A stretch of 49,526 bases of DNA, taken from the NCBI RefSeq assembly GCF_020889705.1, contig NZ_JACMYP010000032.1, positions 1-49,526 on the forward strand, in the 5' to 3' direction. Below, piece by piece: positions 38,201 through 47,700 of the stretch; within the stretch, counting starts at the first letter, position 1; each line of letters begins with the position of its first letter. This DNA comes from Bradyrhizobium altum (GTDB lineage: Bacteria > Pseudomonadota > Alphaproteobacteria > Rhizobiales > Xanthobacteraceae). The notes beneath the pieces are model-generated. The model was not told the DNA's origin. It did no database searches and saw nothing but the letters and a program-made list of their open reading frames with translations. Made by a program: the position numbers and the translations under genes.

Positions 38201-40345
38201 GAGCGTGACGGTGTGGCTGCCGTTGTTGGTGAAGCTGGCGAGGCCCGTGGTGTTGAAGTTCAGCGCGCCGTGGCTGGAGGTGATCGTTGCGATCTCATTG
38301 CCACCCGCGGAATCGATGTCGGCGACCGAAAGCGCCGATATCGCGAGGTTGGTGTGTGAAAATGCACTCCCGACCGATGCATCCGACGGCACCGTCGCGG
38401 TGGGCGGATCGTCGATCGCGGTGACGGTCTGGCTCGCACTTGCGGAACCGGTGTCGTTGCCGCCGTTGGCGGTGCCGCCGTCGTCGACCGCGGTCACGGT
38501 ATAGGAACGCGCCGTGGTGTCGGGGGGCTCGCCGGTGTTGTTGAACTGAACCAGATCGAGCACGGCATTGTAGTGCGCGATCGTGTCGGTGCCGGTCAGG
38601 GTGACGGTTTCGGTGGTGGCCGTGCTGGTGATGGCGAAGTGGATGCTGCCAATGTCGCCGCTCGAGCCGGCGTGACCCGAGATCGAGAGCGCGTCCGAAG
38701 GCTTGAGGTCGTTCAGTTCGAAGGTCGCGCTGATCAGGTTGGTGCTGTCGACGTCGGTGATCGTGAGGTTGGGAGCAATCGTGACCGGGACGGAATTCGC
38801 CGGCGGCGTGCCGACCGGCGGCTCGCTGAAGTTGGTGATCGCGCCGAATGTCACCACCGGCGGGTTGTTGACCGGCGTCACATCAATGGTGTCGGTCACG
38901 GGCGTGCTGTCGACGATACCGTCGTTGGCGATGATGGTGACCGTGCGGGCCAGGCCGGACGGGTTGTTGCTGGTGTTGAGATAAGTGATCGAATCCAGCG
39001 CCGTTTGATAATTCGCAACCGTATCGTTGCCGGTCAGCGTCAGCGTGCCGTGTACGGCATCAAACGTTCCAGTGATGTTGCCGAATGCGGTGAAGGCGAG
39101 AACGTCCTGGCCGCTGACATAGTTGCCGGTGATCTGGACGGTGGCATGCGCAAGATCGGCCGAATCCGAATCCGTGACGGTCAATGCCGGGTCGAACGCG
39201 GTCGCGGGTTGCCCCTCGAGATAGTTCAGGGTGTGGCCGGCGGTGACGACGGGCGGCGCATCAGGAGGCGCGACCGTTTCGGTGTTCGAGGTGCCGGTGA
39301 TGGCGGCGCTGACGGTATCGGTCGCGGTGATGGTCTGGCTGCCCGCGGTCTCGAATGTTTCAGCGAAGGTGCCGACGCCGTTGGTCAGCGTCATGTTGGC
39401 CGGTAGCACCGCGCTGCCGTCGGTCGAGGTGAAGTGCACCGTGCCCGTATAGCCGGTGGCCACGTTGTTGTGGGCATCGAGCGCAGTGACGGTGACCGAA
39501 CCCGGAACGTTCGCCCTGCCGTTGGCGGGGATGCTGACCACAAAATGCGTGGCCGCACCCGGCGCGACCGTTTCGGCGTTCGAGATACCGGTGATGATGG
39601 CGCTGACGGTGTCGGTCGCGGTGATGGTCTGGCTACCGGCAGTATCGAGGGTTTCGCTGAAGCTGCCGATGCCGTTGGTCAACGTCATGTCGGCGGGCAG
39701 CACGGCGCTGCCGTCGCTCGAGGTGAAGTGGACCGTGCCCGCATAGCCAGTGACGACATTGCCGAAGGCGTCGAGCGCGGTCACCGTGCCCGAACCGGCC
39801 GTTCCTGCCGTACCGCTCGCCGGGATGCTCACGCCAAAATGCGTGACCGCGGCAGCCGTGACCGTCTCGGCGTTCGACGTGCCGGTGATGGCCGAACTGA
39901 CGGTGTCGGTCGCAGTGATGGTCTGGTTGCCGGCGGTGTCGAGGGTCTCGCTGAAGGTGGCGGTGCCGTTGGTCAACGTCATGTTGGCCGGCAGCACGGC
40001 CTGGCCGTCGGTCGACGTGAAGTGCACCGTGCCTGCGTAACCGGTGGCGATGTTGCCGAAGGCATCATATGCGGTGATCGTGGCCGGACTTGCTACGCCC
40101 GCCGTTCCGCCGGCCGGGAGGGTGACCACGAAGTGGGTGGCGGCGCCCGCCGTGACGGTCTCGACGTTCGAGGTGCCGGTGATGGCGGCGCTGACCGTGT
40201 CGGTCGCGGTGATGGTCTGGCTGCCGATGGTTTCGAATGTCTCGCTGAAGCTGCCGACACCGTTGGTCAGCGTCATGTTGGCCGGCAGCACCGCACTGCC
40301 GTCGGTCGACGTGAAGTGCACCGCGCCCGAATAGCCGCTGGCCAC
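35237..40345 (-). CDS. Giant repeat protein, C-terminal fragment: Ig-like repeats, beta-helix region, metzincin motif
   Basis: Reads as 1702 residues and is the continuation, after a one-base deletion near 40366, of the fragment at 40273-42693. Order: the end of Ig-like repeat 6, repeats 7-9, then cadherin/Ig-like domains (LEGQPATAFDPALTVTDSDS and related). Next is a long Asn/Thr/Gly-rich parallel-beta-helix-like region with many SxxNTI-type turns. The C-terminal domain carries the zinc motif HELGHVLGLPD (35645-35677; full-length residues 2340-2350) and a Met-turn SLMY. This is the HExxHxxGxxD arrangement of metzincin peptidases, with Asp as third ligand. There is no sortase signal or RTX repeat. 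It is probably a secreted or surface adhesin/protease; the export route is unclear. The GTG at 40343-40345 is unlikely to be the true start. Confidence 0.8.
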   Translation of the reverse strand: MASGYSGAVHFTSTDGSAVLPANMTLTNGVGSFSETFETIGSQTITATDTVSAAITGTSNVETVTAGAATHFVVTLPAGGTAGVASPATITAYDAFGNIATGYAGTVHFTSTDGQAVLPANMTLTNGTATFSETLDTAGNQTITATDTVSSAITGTSNAETVTAAAVTHFGVSIPASGTAGTAGSGTVTALDAFGNVVTGYAGTVHFTSSDGSAVLPADMTLTNGIGSFSETLDTAGSQTITATDTVSAIITGISNAETVAPGAATHFVVSIPANGRANVPGSVTVTALDAHNNVATGYTGTVHFTSTDGSAVLPANMTLTNGVGTFAETFETAGSQTITATDTVSAAITGTSNTETVAPPDAPPVVTAGHTLNYLEGQPATAFDPALTVTDSDSADLAHATVQITGNYVSGQDVLAFTAFGNITGTFDAVHGTLTLTGNDTVANYQTALDSITYLNTSNNPSGLARTVTIIANDGIVDSTPVTDTIDVTPVNNPPVVTFGAITNFSEPPVGTPPANSVPVTIAPNLTITDVDSTNLISATFELNDLKPSDALSISGHAGSSGDIGSIHFAITSTATTETVTLTGTDTIAHYNAVLDLVQFNNTGEPPDTTARSYTVTAVDDGGTANGGNDTGSASASQTVTAIDDPPTATVPSDASVGSAFSHTNLAISALSVADIDSAGGNEIATITSSHGALNFNTTGLASFTNNGSHTVTLTGTIAQINTALATLTYNSDDGFTGADAISLNINDNGHTGTGSPLSSGPQSFLVGVVPQVFYIDNSATSSTNAGTQANPYTSIAAFNAANPAGSGDYVVLEHGTGTYSEANGISLANGVNLIGGSHTLQFTNLVTGALVTANTGSGTDPVIQVTGAHNGIDLLGTSGHTITGVSIDTSASTGIGISDDGNNVGTVSMSDIVIKTAGGAGMSFTHGGTITVTGSNNTITSTTGTALDVENTNIGSGNITFQSISSTGTSNNAGIILSNTGSAGGLAVTGTGTTGSGGTIDNKTGSDILIGSDANGQATSGTNGTGIFLHNTANVSLTDMSMHDFSNFAIYGNNVIGFTLANSTINGTNGTTIAGDREESSIRFDNLLGTASITGSSISGGFDENIDLYNTSGALNRLTMNNDTFGLIGSSGNDNVLGQVYNSATANYTVTNSTFAGTRSDFIAFAANNNSSMDAVVRSNTFHNGQAIVPGGGTAVHIASGSGGLVSAATTTFDISHNILTDGGTNAFDTVGIFVSKGQDNGTMSGTIASNDIGPAKVGSNSDGIFVRDAGAGSLTTLIQNNTITGVGDAGIALQNNDGSSTLNATLYGNSVSSPTSAGPFAALDVENGATATDTSTTNVAIGMGSGGTGSKNTLNHSALYATDVELSNFGASTHLNLSKNGSTSGNAASVITDDNTSTTGGITVDTTGGNGTTTLVSTLPTLPAVVAPLLAEAGGVQASTPNTGETHLTQAELSSVVSAAIAEWASAGANATQLALLHAATFSIADLAGQIVGQEGALLITIDTDAAGHGWFIDPTPADNFEFTHAVNAAGTDLLTDPSTAAAGHLDLLTTVVHELGHVLGLPDSISPSDANSLMYIGLADGERRLPTAADVAQSNAALQKAMPTQGTATSNQQTATLQTTGTLKVTSGDSFDFSSLIQTQSQTNTNHVDVATNTQTLSDLFNGQSSAATPWWVGHEMTYAAMGGNPTDHLQTHHDLVV

Positions 40346-41904
40346 GTTGTTGTGGGCATCGAGCGCGTGACGGTGACCGTGCCTGGCGTTCCCGCCGTTC
40401 CGTGGGCCGCAATGCTGATCACAAAGTGGGTGGCGGCACCCCCTGCCACCGTCTCGACGTTCGAGGTGCCGGTGATGGCGGCGCTGATCGTGTCGGTTGC
40501 GGTGATGGTCTGGCTGCCGGCGGTATCGAGGGTTTCGTTGAAGCTGCCGGTGCCGTTGGTCAGCGTCATGTCGGCGGGCAGCACGGCGCTGCCGTCGGTC
40601 GACGTGAAGTGCACGGTGCCTGTGTAACCGGTGACGACATTGCCGAAGGCGTCGAGCGCGGTCACCGTGCCCGAACCGGCCGTTCCTGCCGTACCGCTCG
40701 CTGGGATGCTCACGCCAAAATGCGTGACCGCGGCAGCCGTGATCGTCTCGGCGTTCGAGGTGCCGGTGATGGCGCTGCTGACCGTGTCGGTCGCGGTGAT
40801 GGTCTGGCTACCGGCGGTGTCGAGGGTCTCGCTGAAGGTGGCGGTGCCGTTGGTCAGCGTCATGTTCGCCGGCAGCACGGCCTGGCCGTCGGTCGAAGAG
40901 AAGTGCACCGTGCCTGCGTAGCCGGTGGCGACGTTGCCGAAGGCATCATATGCGGTGATCGTGGCCGGGCTTGCGACACCCGCCGTTCCGCCAGCCGGGA
41001 GGGTGACCACGAAGTGTGTGGCGGGGCCCGCCGTGACGGCCTCGGTGTTCGACGTGCCGGTGATTCCGGCGCTGAGCGTGTCCGTCGCGGTGATGGTCTG
41101 GTTGCCGACGGTCTCGAATGTCTCGCTGAAGCTGCCGACACCGTTGGTCAGCGTCATGTTGGCCGGCAGCACCGCACTGCCGTCGGTCGACGTGAAGTGC
41201 ACGGTTCCTGTGTAACCGGTGGCGACATTGTTGAAGGCATCGAGTGCGGTGACGGTGACCGTGCCGGGTGTCCCCGCCGCTCCGTTGGCGGCAATGCTGA
41301 CCACAAAGTGCGTGGCGGCACCCCCCGCCACCGTCTCGGCGTTCGACGTCCCGGTGATGCCGGCGCTGACCGTGTCGGTCGCAGTGATGGTCTGGTGGCC
41401 GGCGGTATCGAAGGTCTCGCTGAAGCTGCCGACGCCGTTGGTCAGCGTCGCGTCGGCGGGCAGCACGGCGCTGCCGTCGCTCGACGTGAAGTGGACTGTG
41501 CCGGTATAGCCGGTGGCGACATTGTTGAAGGCATCGAGCGCAGTGACGACGACCGACCCCGGCGTCCCCGCCGTGCCGTTGGCGGCAAGACTGACCGAAA
41601 AATGCGTGGCGACGCCCGGCGTCACTATCTCGGCATTCGATGTCCCCTTGACCGCGCTGTTGGCGGTGTCGGTCGCTGTAATGGTCTGGCTGCCGGCGGT
41701 ATCGAGGGTCTCGCTGAAGCTGCCGGTGCCGTTGGTCAACGTCACGTCGGCCGGCAGCACGGCGTGGCCGTCGGTCGACGTGAAATGAACCGTGCCTGTG
41801 TAGTTGGTGACGACGTGGTTCAAGGCATCGAGCGCGGTGACGGTGACCGTGCCCGGCGTGCCCGCTGCGCCGTTGCCCGGGATGCTCACGGCAAAGTGCG
41901 TGGC
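39260..41904 (-). repeat. Nine tandem 294-bp units (98-residue Ig-like repeats)
   Basis: Nine direct repeats, each starting A/V-T-H-F and ending about T-E-T-V-x-x-x, with core GTVHFTSTDGSAVLPANMTL. The period is exactly 294 bp except unit 6 (40142-40434), which is 293 bp. Units 3-5 (about 41316-40435) and units 6-8 (40434-39554) form a higher-order duplication: units 4 and 7 differ at only four of 98 residues, and units 5 and 8 at about nine. This indicates recent recombination within the gene. Confidence 0.92.
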
Positions 41905-42693
41905 GGCACCCAGCGTCACCGCGATGGTGAAGGTCTGCGAGCTGGACAAGGTGCCGTCGCTTGCCGTCGCGGTGACGGTGTAGGCGTGACCGGGGGCGGT
42001 GGTGTAGTCGATCTTGCTGGGATCGGCGACGGTGATGACGCCGGTATTGGGGTCGATCTTGAAGCCGCCGCCTGAGGTGTCGCCGGTCAGGGTATAGGTC
42101 ACGGCATTCATGTCGGCCGCGGATGCGGTGATGCCGACAAGCGTGCCGGCGGCGGATCCTTCCGCGACCTTGTTGGGTGCAGCGTTGCTGTCGACCGGCG
42201 TCGAGGGCGCAACGTCAGTGACACCGATGGTGAAACTCTGCGAGCTCGTCGCGATGCCGTCGCTCGCCTGAACGGTGATGGTGTAGGCGTGACCGGGGCT
42301 GGTCACGTAATTGACCTTGGTGGGATCGGCGACCGACACCACGCCGGTGTTCGGGTCGATCTTGAAACCGCCATTGGAGCTGTCGCCGGTCAGCGAATAG
42401 GTGACGGGACTACCGACGGCGCTGGTGGCTTGCGCGGTGATGTTGACCAGCGTATTGACCGCGGCGCCCTCGGCGACCGTGTTGTTTCCCGCATTGGCGT
42501 CGACCGGTGGCGACAGCGAGTCAGTGACCGGCGGCCAGGGCGTGCCGGGAGGACAGCCGAGGTACAGATATTGCAGACCATACGTGTCGGCGAAGGCCTG
42601 GGCAGCCGAGTCGAGGACGATGTGACCGGTCGAATCGAGCTGGAGTGCCGGGCGCGTTAAACCACCGATTGTATAGGCAGGTATGGTCGTCAT
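40273..42693 (-). CDS. Giant repeat protein, N-terminal fragment: cadherin-like domains and Ig-like repeats 1-6
   Basis: Reads as 806 residues from the ATG at 42691-42693, which has GGAG 5 nt upstream; a GTG six bases earlier abuts that site. No signal peptide is visible. After about 60 unique residues (IPAYTIGGLTRPALQLDSTG) come two cadherin-like domains, each with GGFKIDPNTGV, then Ig-like repeats 1-5 and part of 6. In unit 6 the DNA reads GTCACGCGCTCGATGCC where sister units have GTCACTGCGCTCGATGCC or similar, so one base is missing near 40364-40368. Translation then leaves the repeat frame (TRSMPTTTW) and stops. With one base restored the full protein would have about 2485 residues. Confidence 0.85.
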   Translation of the reverse strand: MTTIPAYTIGGLTRPALQLDSTGHIVLDSAAQAFADTYGLQYLYLGCPPGTPWPPVTDSLSPPVDANAGNNTVAEGAAVNTLVNITAQATSAVGSPVTYSLTGDSSNGGFKIDPNTGVVSVADPTKVNYVTSPGHAYTITVQASDGIATSSQSFTIGVTDVAPSTPVDSNAAPNKVAEGSAAGTLVGITASAADMNAVTYTLTGDTSGGGFKIDPNTGVITVADPSKIDYTTAPGHAYTVTATASDGTLSSSQTFTIAVTLGAATHFAVSIPGNGAAGTPGTVTVTALDALNHVVTNYTGTVHFTSTDGHAVLPADVTLTNGTGSFSETLDTAGSQTITATDTANSAVKGTSNAEIVTPGVATHFSVSLAANGTAGTPGSVVVTALDAFNNVATGYTGTVHFTSSDGSAVLPADATLTNGVGSFSETFDTAGHQTITATDTVSAGITGTSNAETVAGGAATHFVVSIAANGAAGTPGTVTVTALDAFNNVATGYTGTVHFTSTDGSAVLPANMTLTNGVGSFSETFETVGNQTITATDTLSAGITGTSNTEAVTAGPATHFVVTLPAGGTAGVASPATITAYDAFGNVATGYAGTVHFSSTDGQAVLPANMTLTNGTATFSETLDTAGSQTITATDTVSSAITGTSNAETITAAAVTHFGVSIPASGTAGTAGSGTVTALDAFGNVVTGYTGTVHFTSTDGSAVLPADMTLTNGTGSFNETLDTAGSQTITATDTISAAITGTSNVETVAGGAATHFVISIAAHGTAGTPGTVTVTRSMPTTTWPAAIRARCTSRRPTAVRCCRPT

Positions 42694-43070
42694 GAGCACT
42701 CCTGCGATCGGCGTGGACGCCGATCGATAATTACATTTGTTGGATACGAGGACGTGTGATGCGGTTCACACGTTGAGGTTGATCATCCGCGATCGGAGCT
42801 TGCGCCAAGCTGGCTGCAATACCGGACGACCTTGATGTCCACGGAGCCGTGACATCAGCAAGGTCAAATGCGCTTGCCATTTACGTAGTCGCCTTCACAC
42901 ACTCGCGCCGCGACAAAACATAATGAATGTTCGAGAAAAATGCGGCCGGCCAACAAAATTCATGCTTTGGCAACCATGACCGTATTGGCGATACCACCGG
43001 GTGTCAATGTGTGTTCGGATGACAACCGCGCTGTCAACTACGATTCCGCCGCGCAGCGGGAGGTTGAATA
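42694..43070. other. Non-coding gap upstream of the giant gene
   Basis: The 763-bp gap between the giant gene and the RND operon is less GC-rich than its surroundings. This part should contain the leftward promoter of the giant gene. I see no confident promoter, operator or RNA gene in it. Confidence 0.5.
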
Positions 43071-43154
43071 ATGGAACTCGCCCGGTCTTGCCATCTGCGC
43101 ACCAGTGGTTGTTGCGCCAAAGGTCGAATCGGCAGCGGTGTGACGAATCTGTGA
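43071..43154 (+). CDS. 27-residue Cys-Cys-containing short ORF, candidate leader peptide
   Basis: ATG at 43071 is preceded by GGGAGG ending 7 nt upstream. It encodes 27 residues whose core is RSCHLRTSGCCAKGRIG (residues 5-21), with Cys at 7, 14 and 15, and stops at TGA 43152-43154. The adjacent Cys pair followed by Ala-Lys resembles the CCAR-type leader peptides that sense cysteine or sulfur supply in other bacteria (family knowledge from memory). It lies 302 bp upstream of the RND adaptor gene. I find no clear attenuator hairpin with a T-run, so its regulatory target is uncertain. It is too short for routine gene calling. Confidence 0.5.
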   Translation: MELARSCHLRTSGCCAKGRIGSGVTNL

Positions 43155-43456
43155 AGCGCGCTCGCGTTGTGATTGATTCGGGACGATCCGTCAGTGATCT
43201 CGCAGCTCCGATAGGCCAGCCAAACTGCCCCTTTTCGTCGTCACGGTTTCGCGATCACGTCGTAAGGCTTTCAGACTACGCAACTATTTGCTTGATCCGA
43301 GGGCCATCTTGAACAGACTGGGGTGCGGCTACATCTGTGACGTCCGCCGCCGCGACATCGCGGTGGTCCATCCGCGCTGAATCACGGCAATTTCAATTGC
43401 GACTTTCGTAGCCCTGCTTTGGTCGTCGTGCTTTCGTTGTTCTGGGGGAGAGGGAA
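43155..43456. other. Leader region of the RND efflux operon
   Basis: About 300 bp without a supported gene. It contains weak hairpins (CCGCGACATCGCGG near 43352) but no T-run. It probably holds the promoter of the efflux operon. GGGGGAG at 43444-43450 is the ribosome site for the TTG start at 43457. Confidence 0.45.
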
Positions 43457-44716
43457 TTGGGTTCGATTGACAAAGCGGAGCGTGTGGCTCCCGTGACCGC
43501 CGTCGAGCGTCATTCGCTTCGGCGCCATGTATGGCTCGGCCTCGCGCCGATCGGGCTTTTGGCCGCGCTGACGCTCGGCGGCTGCGATGACAAGAGCGCG
43601 CAGTCGCAGGCCGCGCCTCCGCCGCCGCCCGTGACCGTCGCGCAGCCGGTCAAGCGCATCGTCACCGACTGGGACGAGTTCACCGGCCGCTTCGAAGCGG
43701 TCGAGGAGGTTCAGGTCCGCGCCCGCGTCGGCGGCTTCGTCAACAGCGTCGAGTTCAAGGACGGTGCGATCGTCCATGCCGGCGATCTGCTCTACATCAT
43801 CGACCCGCGGCCGTTTGAGGCGGTAGTGCTGCAGGCCGAAGGCCAGCTCGCCGACGCGCGCGCCAAGGGGGAGCTTGCCAAGCGCGATCTCGAGCGCGGG
43901 CTCAACCTGGTGCAGACCAGCGCGGTCTCGGAGCAGGTCGTCGACCAGCGCCGTCAGGCGTTGCAGGCGGCGCGCGCCGCCGAAACGCAGGCCGAGGGCA
44001 CGCTGAAGGCCGCGCAGCTCAACGTCGAATTCAGCCATGTGCTGGCGCCGATCACCGGCCGCGTCAGCCGGCATCTGGTGACGCCGGGCAATCTGGTGCA
44101 GGGCAGCGAGAGCGGAGCGACGCTGCTGACCTCGATCGTGTCGCTCGATCCGATCTACATCTATTTCGACGTCGACGAGGCGACCTATCAGCGCAACAGC
44201 AAGCTGTGGTTCGAAGGCCGGCGGCCGAGCTCGCGCGATACGGCGAACCCGGTGCAGGTGACCCTGACCGGCGAAACCAAGCCCTCGCATGAGGGCAAGA
44301 TGGACTTCCTCGACAACCGCCTCGACGTTTCCACCGCAACGCTGCGCAGCCGCGCGGTGATCCCGAACAAGGACCTGTCGATCCTGCCCGGCCAGTTCGG
44401 CCGGGTCCGCCTGATCGGCTCCTCGCCCTATGAGGCGCTGCTGATCCCGGACAGCGCCATCGCCACCGACCAGTCGCGCAAGATCGTGTTCGTGGTCAAG
44501 GACGACAACACGGTGGAAGCACGAACGGTCACGCTCGGACCGCTGGATGAGGGCCTGCGCGTGATCCGCGACGGCCTCAAGCCGGAGGACCACGTTATCG
44601 TCGACGGGCTGCAACGCGCCCGCGTCGGCGCCAAGGTGACGCCGAAAATGGCCCAGGCTCCGGCGGAAGCCAAGCCTGCGGCAGCAGACAAGCCGGCGGC
44701 AGGTGCGAAGCCATGA
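43457..44716 (+). CDS. RND efflux periplasmic adaptor (membrane fusion protein)
   Basis: A 419-residue adaptor of the AcrA/MexE type. A signal segment (residues 24-42) ends in a lipobox LGGC with Cys43, so it is a lipoprotein. A Pro-rich linker (PPPPPVTV) follows. EVQVRARVGGFVNSVEFKDG is the split biotinyl-lipoyl domain; the coiled-coil hairpin (about 135-195, AEGQLADARAKGELAKRDLE) and beta-barrel (DPIYIYFDVDEATYQRNSKL) come next. Translation begins at TTG with GGGGGAG upstream. Its end overlaps the pump gene by 4 bp. It bridges the pump and an outer-membrane channel. Confidence 0.92.
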   Translation: MGSIDKAERVAPVTAVERHSLRRHVWLGLAPIGLLAALTLGGCDDKSAQSQAAPPPPPVTVAQPVKRIVTDWDEFTGRFEAVEEVQVRARVGGFVNSVEFKDGAIVHAGDLLYIIDPRPFEAVVLQAEGQLADARAKGELAKRDLERGLNLVQTSAVSEQVVDQRRQALQAARAAETQAEGTLKAAQLNVEFSHVLAPITGRVSRHLVTPGNLVQGSESGATLLTSIVSLDPIYIYFDVDEATYQRNSKLWFEGRRPSSRDTANPVQVTLTGETKPSHEGKMDFLDNRLDVSTATLRSRAVIPNKDLSILPGQFGRVRLIGSSPYEALLIPDSAIATDQSRKIVFVVKDDNTVEARTVTLGPLDEGLRVIRDGLKPEDHVIVDGLQRARVGAKVTPKMAQAPAEAKPAAADKPAAGAKP

Positions 44717-47700
44717 ATCTCGGCAGGCTTTCCATCAACCAGCCCATCCTCGCGATGGTGCTGTCGATCGTGCTGCTGATCGTCGGCGCGATCGCCTATC
44801 CGACGCTGCCGGTCTCGGAATATCCGCAGGTGGTGCCGCCGACCGTCGTCGTCACCACGCAATATCCGGGCGCCTCGGCGCAGACCGTGTCCGATACCGT
44901 CGCCGCTCCGATCGAGCAGGAGATCAACGGCGTCGAGGACATGCTGTATCTCTACAGCCAGGCGACCTCGAACGGCCAGCTCACCATCACCGCGACCTTC
45001 AAGCTCGGCACCGACCTCGACAAGGCCCAGGTGCTGGTGCAGAACCGCGTCGCGATCGCGCAGCCGCGGCTGCCCGAAGAGGTGCAGCGCAACGGCGTGA
45101 CCACGCGCAAGAACTCGCCCGACATCCTGATGGTCGTGTTCATGCTGTCGCCCGACGACACGTTCGACCAGCTTTACATTTCCAACTACGCGCTGCTGCA
45201 GGTCCGCGACCAGCTGTTGCGGCTCGACGGCGTCGGCGACATCCAGATGTTCGGCGCGCGCGATTACTCGATGCGGCTGTGGCTCGATCCCGACCGGATC
45301 GCCAATCTCGGCCTGACCTCGGGCGAGGTGCTGGCGGCGATCCGGGCGCAGAACCTGCAGATCGCGGGCGGGCAGATCGCGGAGCCGCCGATCGCCGATC
45401 GCGCCTTCCAGCCGAACCTCGTCTTCACCGGCCGCCTCAAGGACATCAGGCAGTTCGAGGACATCGTGGTGAAGGCCGGCTCCGACGGCCGTACCGTGCG
45501 GCTGCGCGACGTCGCCCGTGTCGAGCTCGGTGCGCTGTCCTACGCCACCAACAGCTTCCTGCTGCGCAAATCGGCCGTGGCCCTGCTGGTGACGCAACGG
45601 CCCGGATCGAACGCGCTCGCCACCGCCAAGAGCATCTCCGACACGATGGAGCGGATGAAGGCGAGTTTCCCGAAGGGGCTCGACTACAATATCGGCTACA
45701 ACCCGACCGAATTCATCGCCCAATCGGTCCATGAGCTGATCAAGACGATCTACGAGGCGATGGCGCTCGTCGTCATCGTGGTGCTGGTGTTCCTGCAGGG
45801 ATGGCGGCCTGCGATCATCCCGATCATCGCGATCCCGGTGTCGCTGGTCGGCACCTTCGCGGTGATGGCCGCGCTCGGCTTCTCGATCAACAATTTGACG
45901 CTGTTCGGCCTGGTTCTCGCGGTCGGCATCGTGGTCGACGACGCCATCGTGGTGGTGGAGAATGTCGAGCGCCATCTTGAGCACGGCATGTCCAGGCGCG
46001 ACGCTGCGCTCAAGACCATGGAGGAGGTCGGCGGCGCGCTGGTCTCGATCGCGCTGGTGCTGTGCGCGGTGTTCGTGCCGACCGCCTTCCTCGGCGGCAT
46101 CTCCGGGCAGTTCTTCCAGCAATTTGCGGTGACGATTGCGGTCGCGACCGCGATCTCCTGTTTCTGCTCGCTGACGCTGTCACCGGCGCTGGCTTCGCAG
46201 ATCCTGGTGCCGCATGCGGAGAAGCGGCCGCCGGCGCGCTGGAACATCATCGCGCGCGGCTGGGACAGCTTCACCGGGCTGTTCAACCGCGTGTTCGACC
46301 GGCTGGCCCATGGCTATGCCGCCGTGGCCGACTTCGTGATCCGGCATACGGTGGTGATGGTCGTGATCTACCTCGCGCTGATCGGCAGCGCCGGCTGGCT
46401 GCTCGCGACCACCTCGCAGGGCTTCATCCCGGCGCAGGACCGCGGCTACGTCATCATCTCGGCGCAACTGCCGGGCGCCGCGTCGCTGGCGCGGACCACG
46501 GCTGTCGTGCGCGAGATCGAGCGGATCGCGCTGGATACGCCGGGCATCGTTCGCGTCGCGGCCTTCGCCGGCTTCTCCGGCGCGACGCGCACGCAGGCGG
46601 GTAATGCCGCGGCGTTGTTCCCGGTGTTCGACGAGCCGGAGGCACGCCTGAAGAAGGGACTGACGGCGACCGCGATCACGGCCGACCTGCGCAAGCGTCT
46701 GTCGGTGATCCAGGGAGCCTTCATCATCGTCATTCCGCCGCCGGCCGTGCCCGGTATCGGCACCGGCGGTGGTTTCACCATCCGCGTCCAGGATCGACAG
46801 GGGCGCGGGCCCGAATTGCTGGCGTCCGCGACCGACGAACTGGTGTTGGCCGCGCGCAAGTCACCGAGCCTCACATCGGTGTTCTCGCCGTACTCTGCGA
46901 ACACCCCGCAGCTGTTCGTCGATATCGATCGCGTCAAGGCGCAGAAGCTCGGCGTTCCCATCGCCAACATCACCGACACGATCGAGACCTATTTCGGCTC
47001 GACCTATGTCAACGACTTCAACCTGTTCGGGCGCACCTACCACGTCACGGCGCAGGCGGACCTGCCGTTCCGCAAGGAGACCACCGATCTTTCGCGGCTG
47101 CGCACCCGCAACGGTGCCGGCGACATGGTGATGCTCGGCAGCGTCGTGGACTTCAAGGACATCTCGGGCCCCGACCGTGTCGCGCGCTACAATCTCTACT
47201 CGGCGTCCGAACTGCAGGGTGAGCCGGCGCCGGGCGTCAGCTCGACGACGGCGCTCAACACCATCAAGAAGCTCGCCGACGAAACCCTGCCCAGCGGCTT
47301 CTCGTTCGAATGGACCGACCTGTCCTACCAGCAGGTCAACGGCGCCAACGCCGGCCTCTACGTGTTCCCGATCTGCGTGCTGTTCGTCTATCTGGTGCTG
47401 GCCGCGCAATATGGCAGCTGGACACTGCCGTTCGCGGTGATCCTGATCGTGCCGATGTGCCTGTTCGCGGCCACCATCGGCGTGCGCATCATGGGCCAGG
47501 ACGTCAACATCCTGACCCAGATCGGCTTCGTGGTGCTGGTGGGGCTCGCTGCCAAGAACGCGATCCTGATCGTCGAGTTTGCGCGCGATATCGAGCTCGA
47601 GGGCCGGCCACGGCTGGAGGCGGTCATCGAGGCCTGCCGGCTCCGCCTGCGGCCGATCCTGATGACGTCGTTCGCCTTCATCCTCGGCGTGCTGCCGCTG

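Noticed and set aside
39260..41904. Tandem repeats as a possible CRISPR array
   Set aside because: Units are 294 bp, abut without spacers and encode 98-residue protein repeats in frame.
40402..42075. 557-residue open frame and repeated 96-residue frames on the + strand opposite the giant gene
   Set aside because: They repeat at exactly the 294-bp period of the minus-strand repeats and have no protein features; they are mirror images of the repeat array, useful only for locating the one-base deletion.
43001..43312. 103-codon open frame upstream of the RND operon
   Set aside because: No ribosome site, no recognisable composition, and it overlaps in another frame the better-supported 27-codon ORF.
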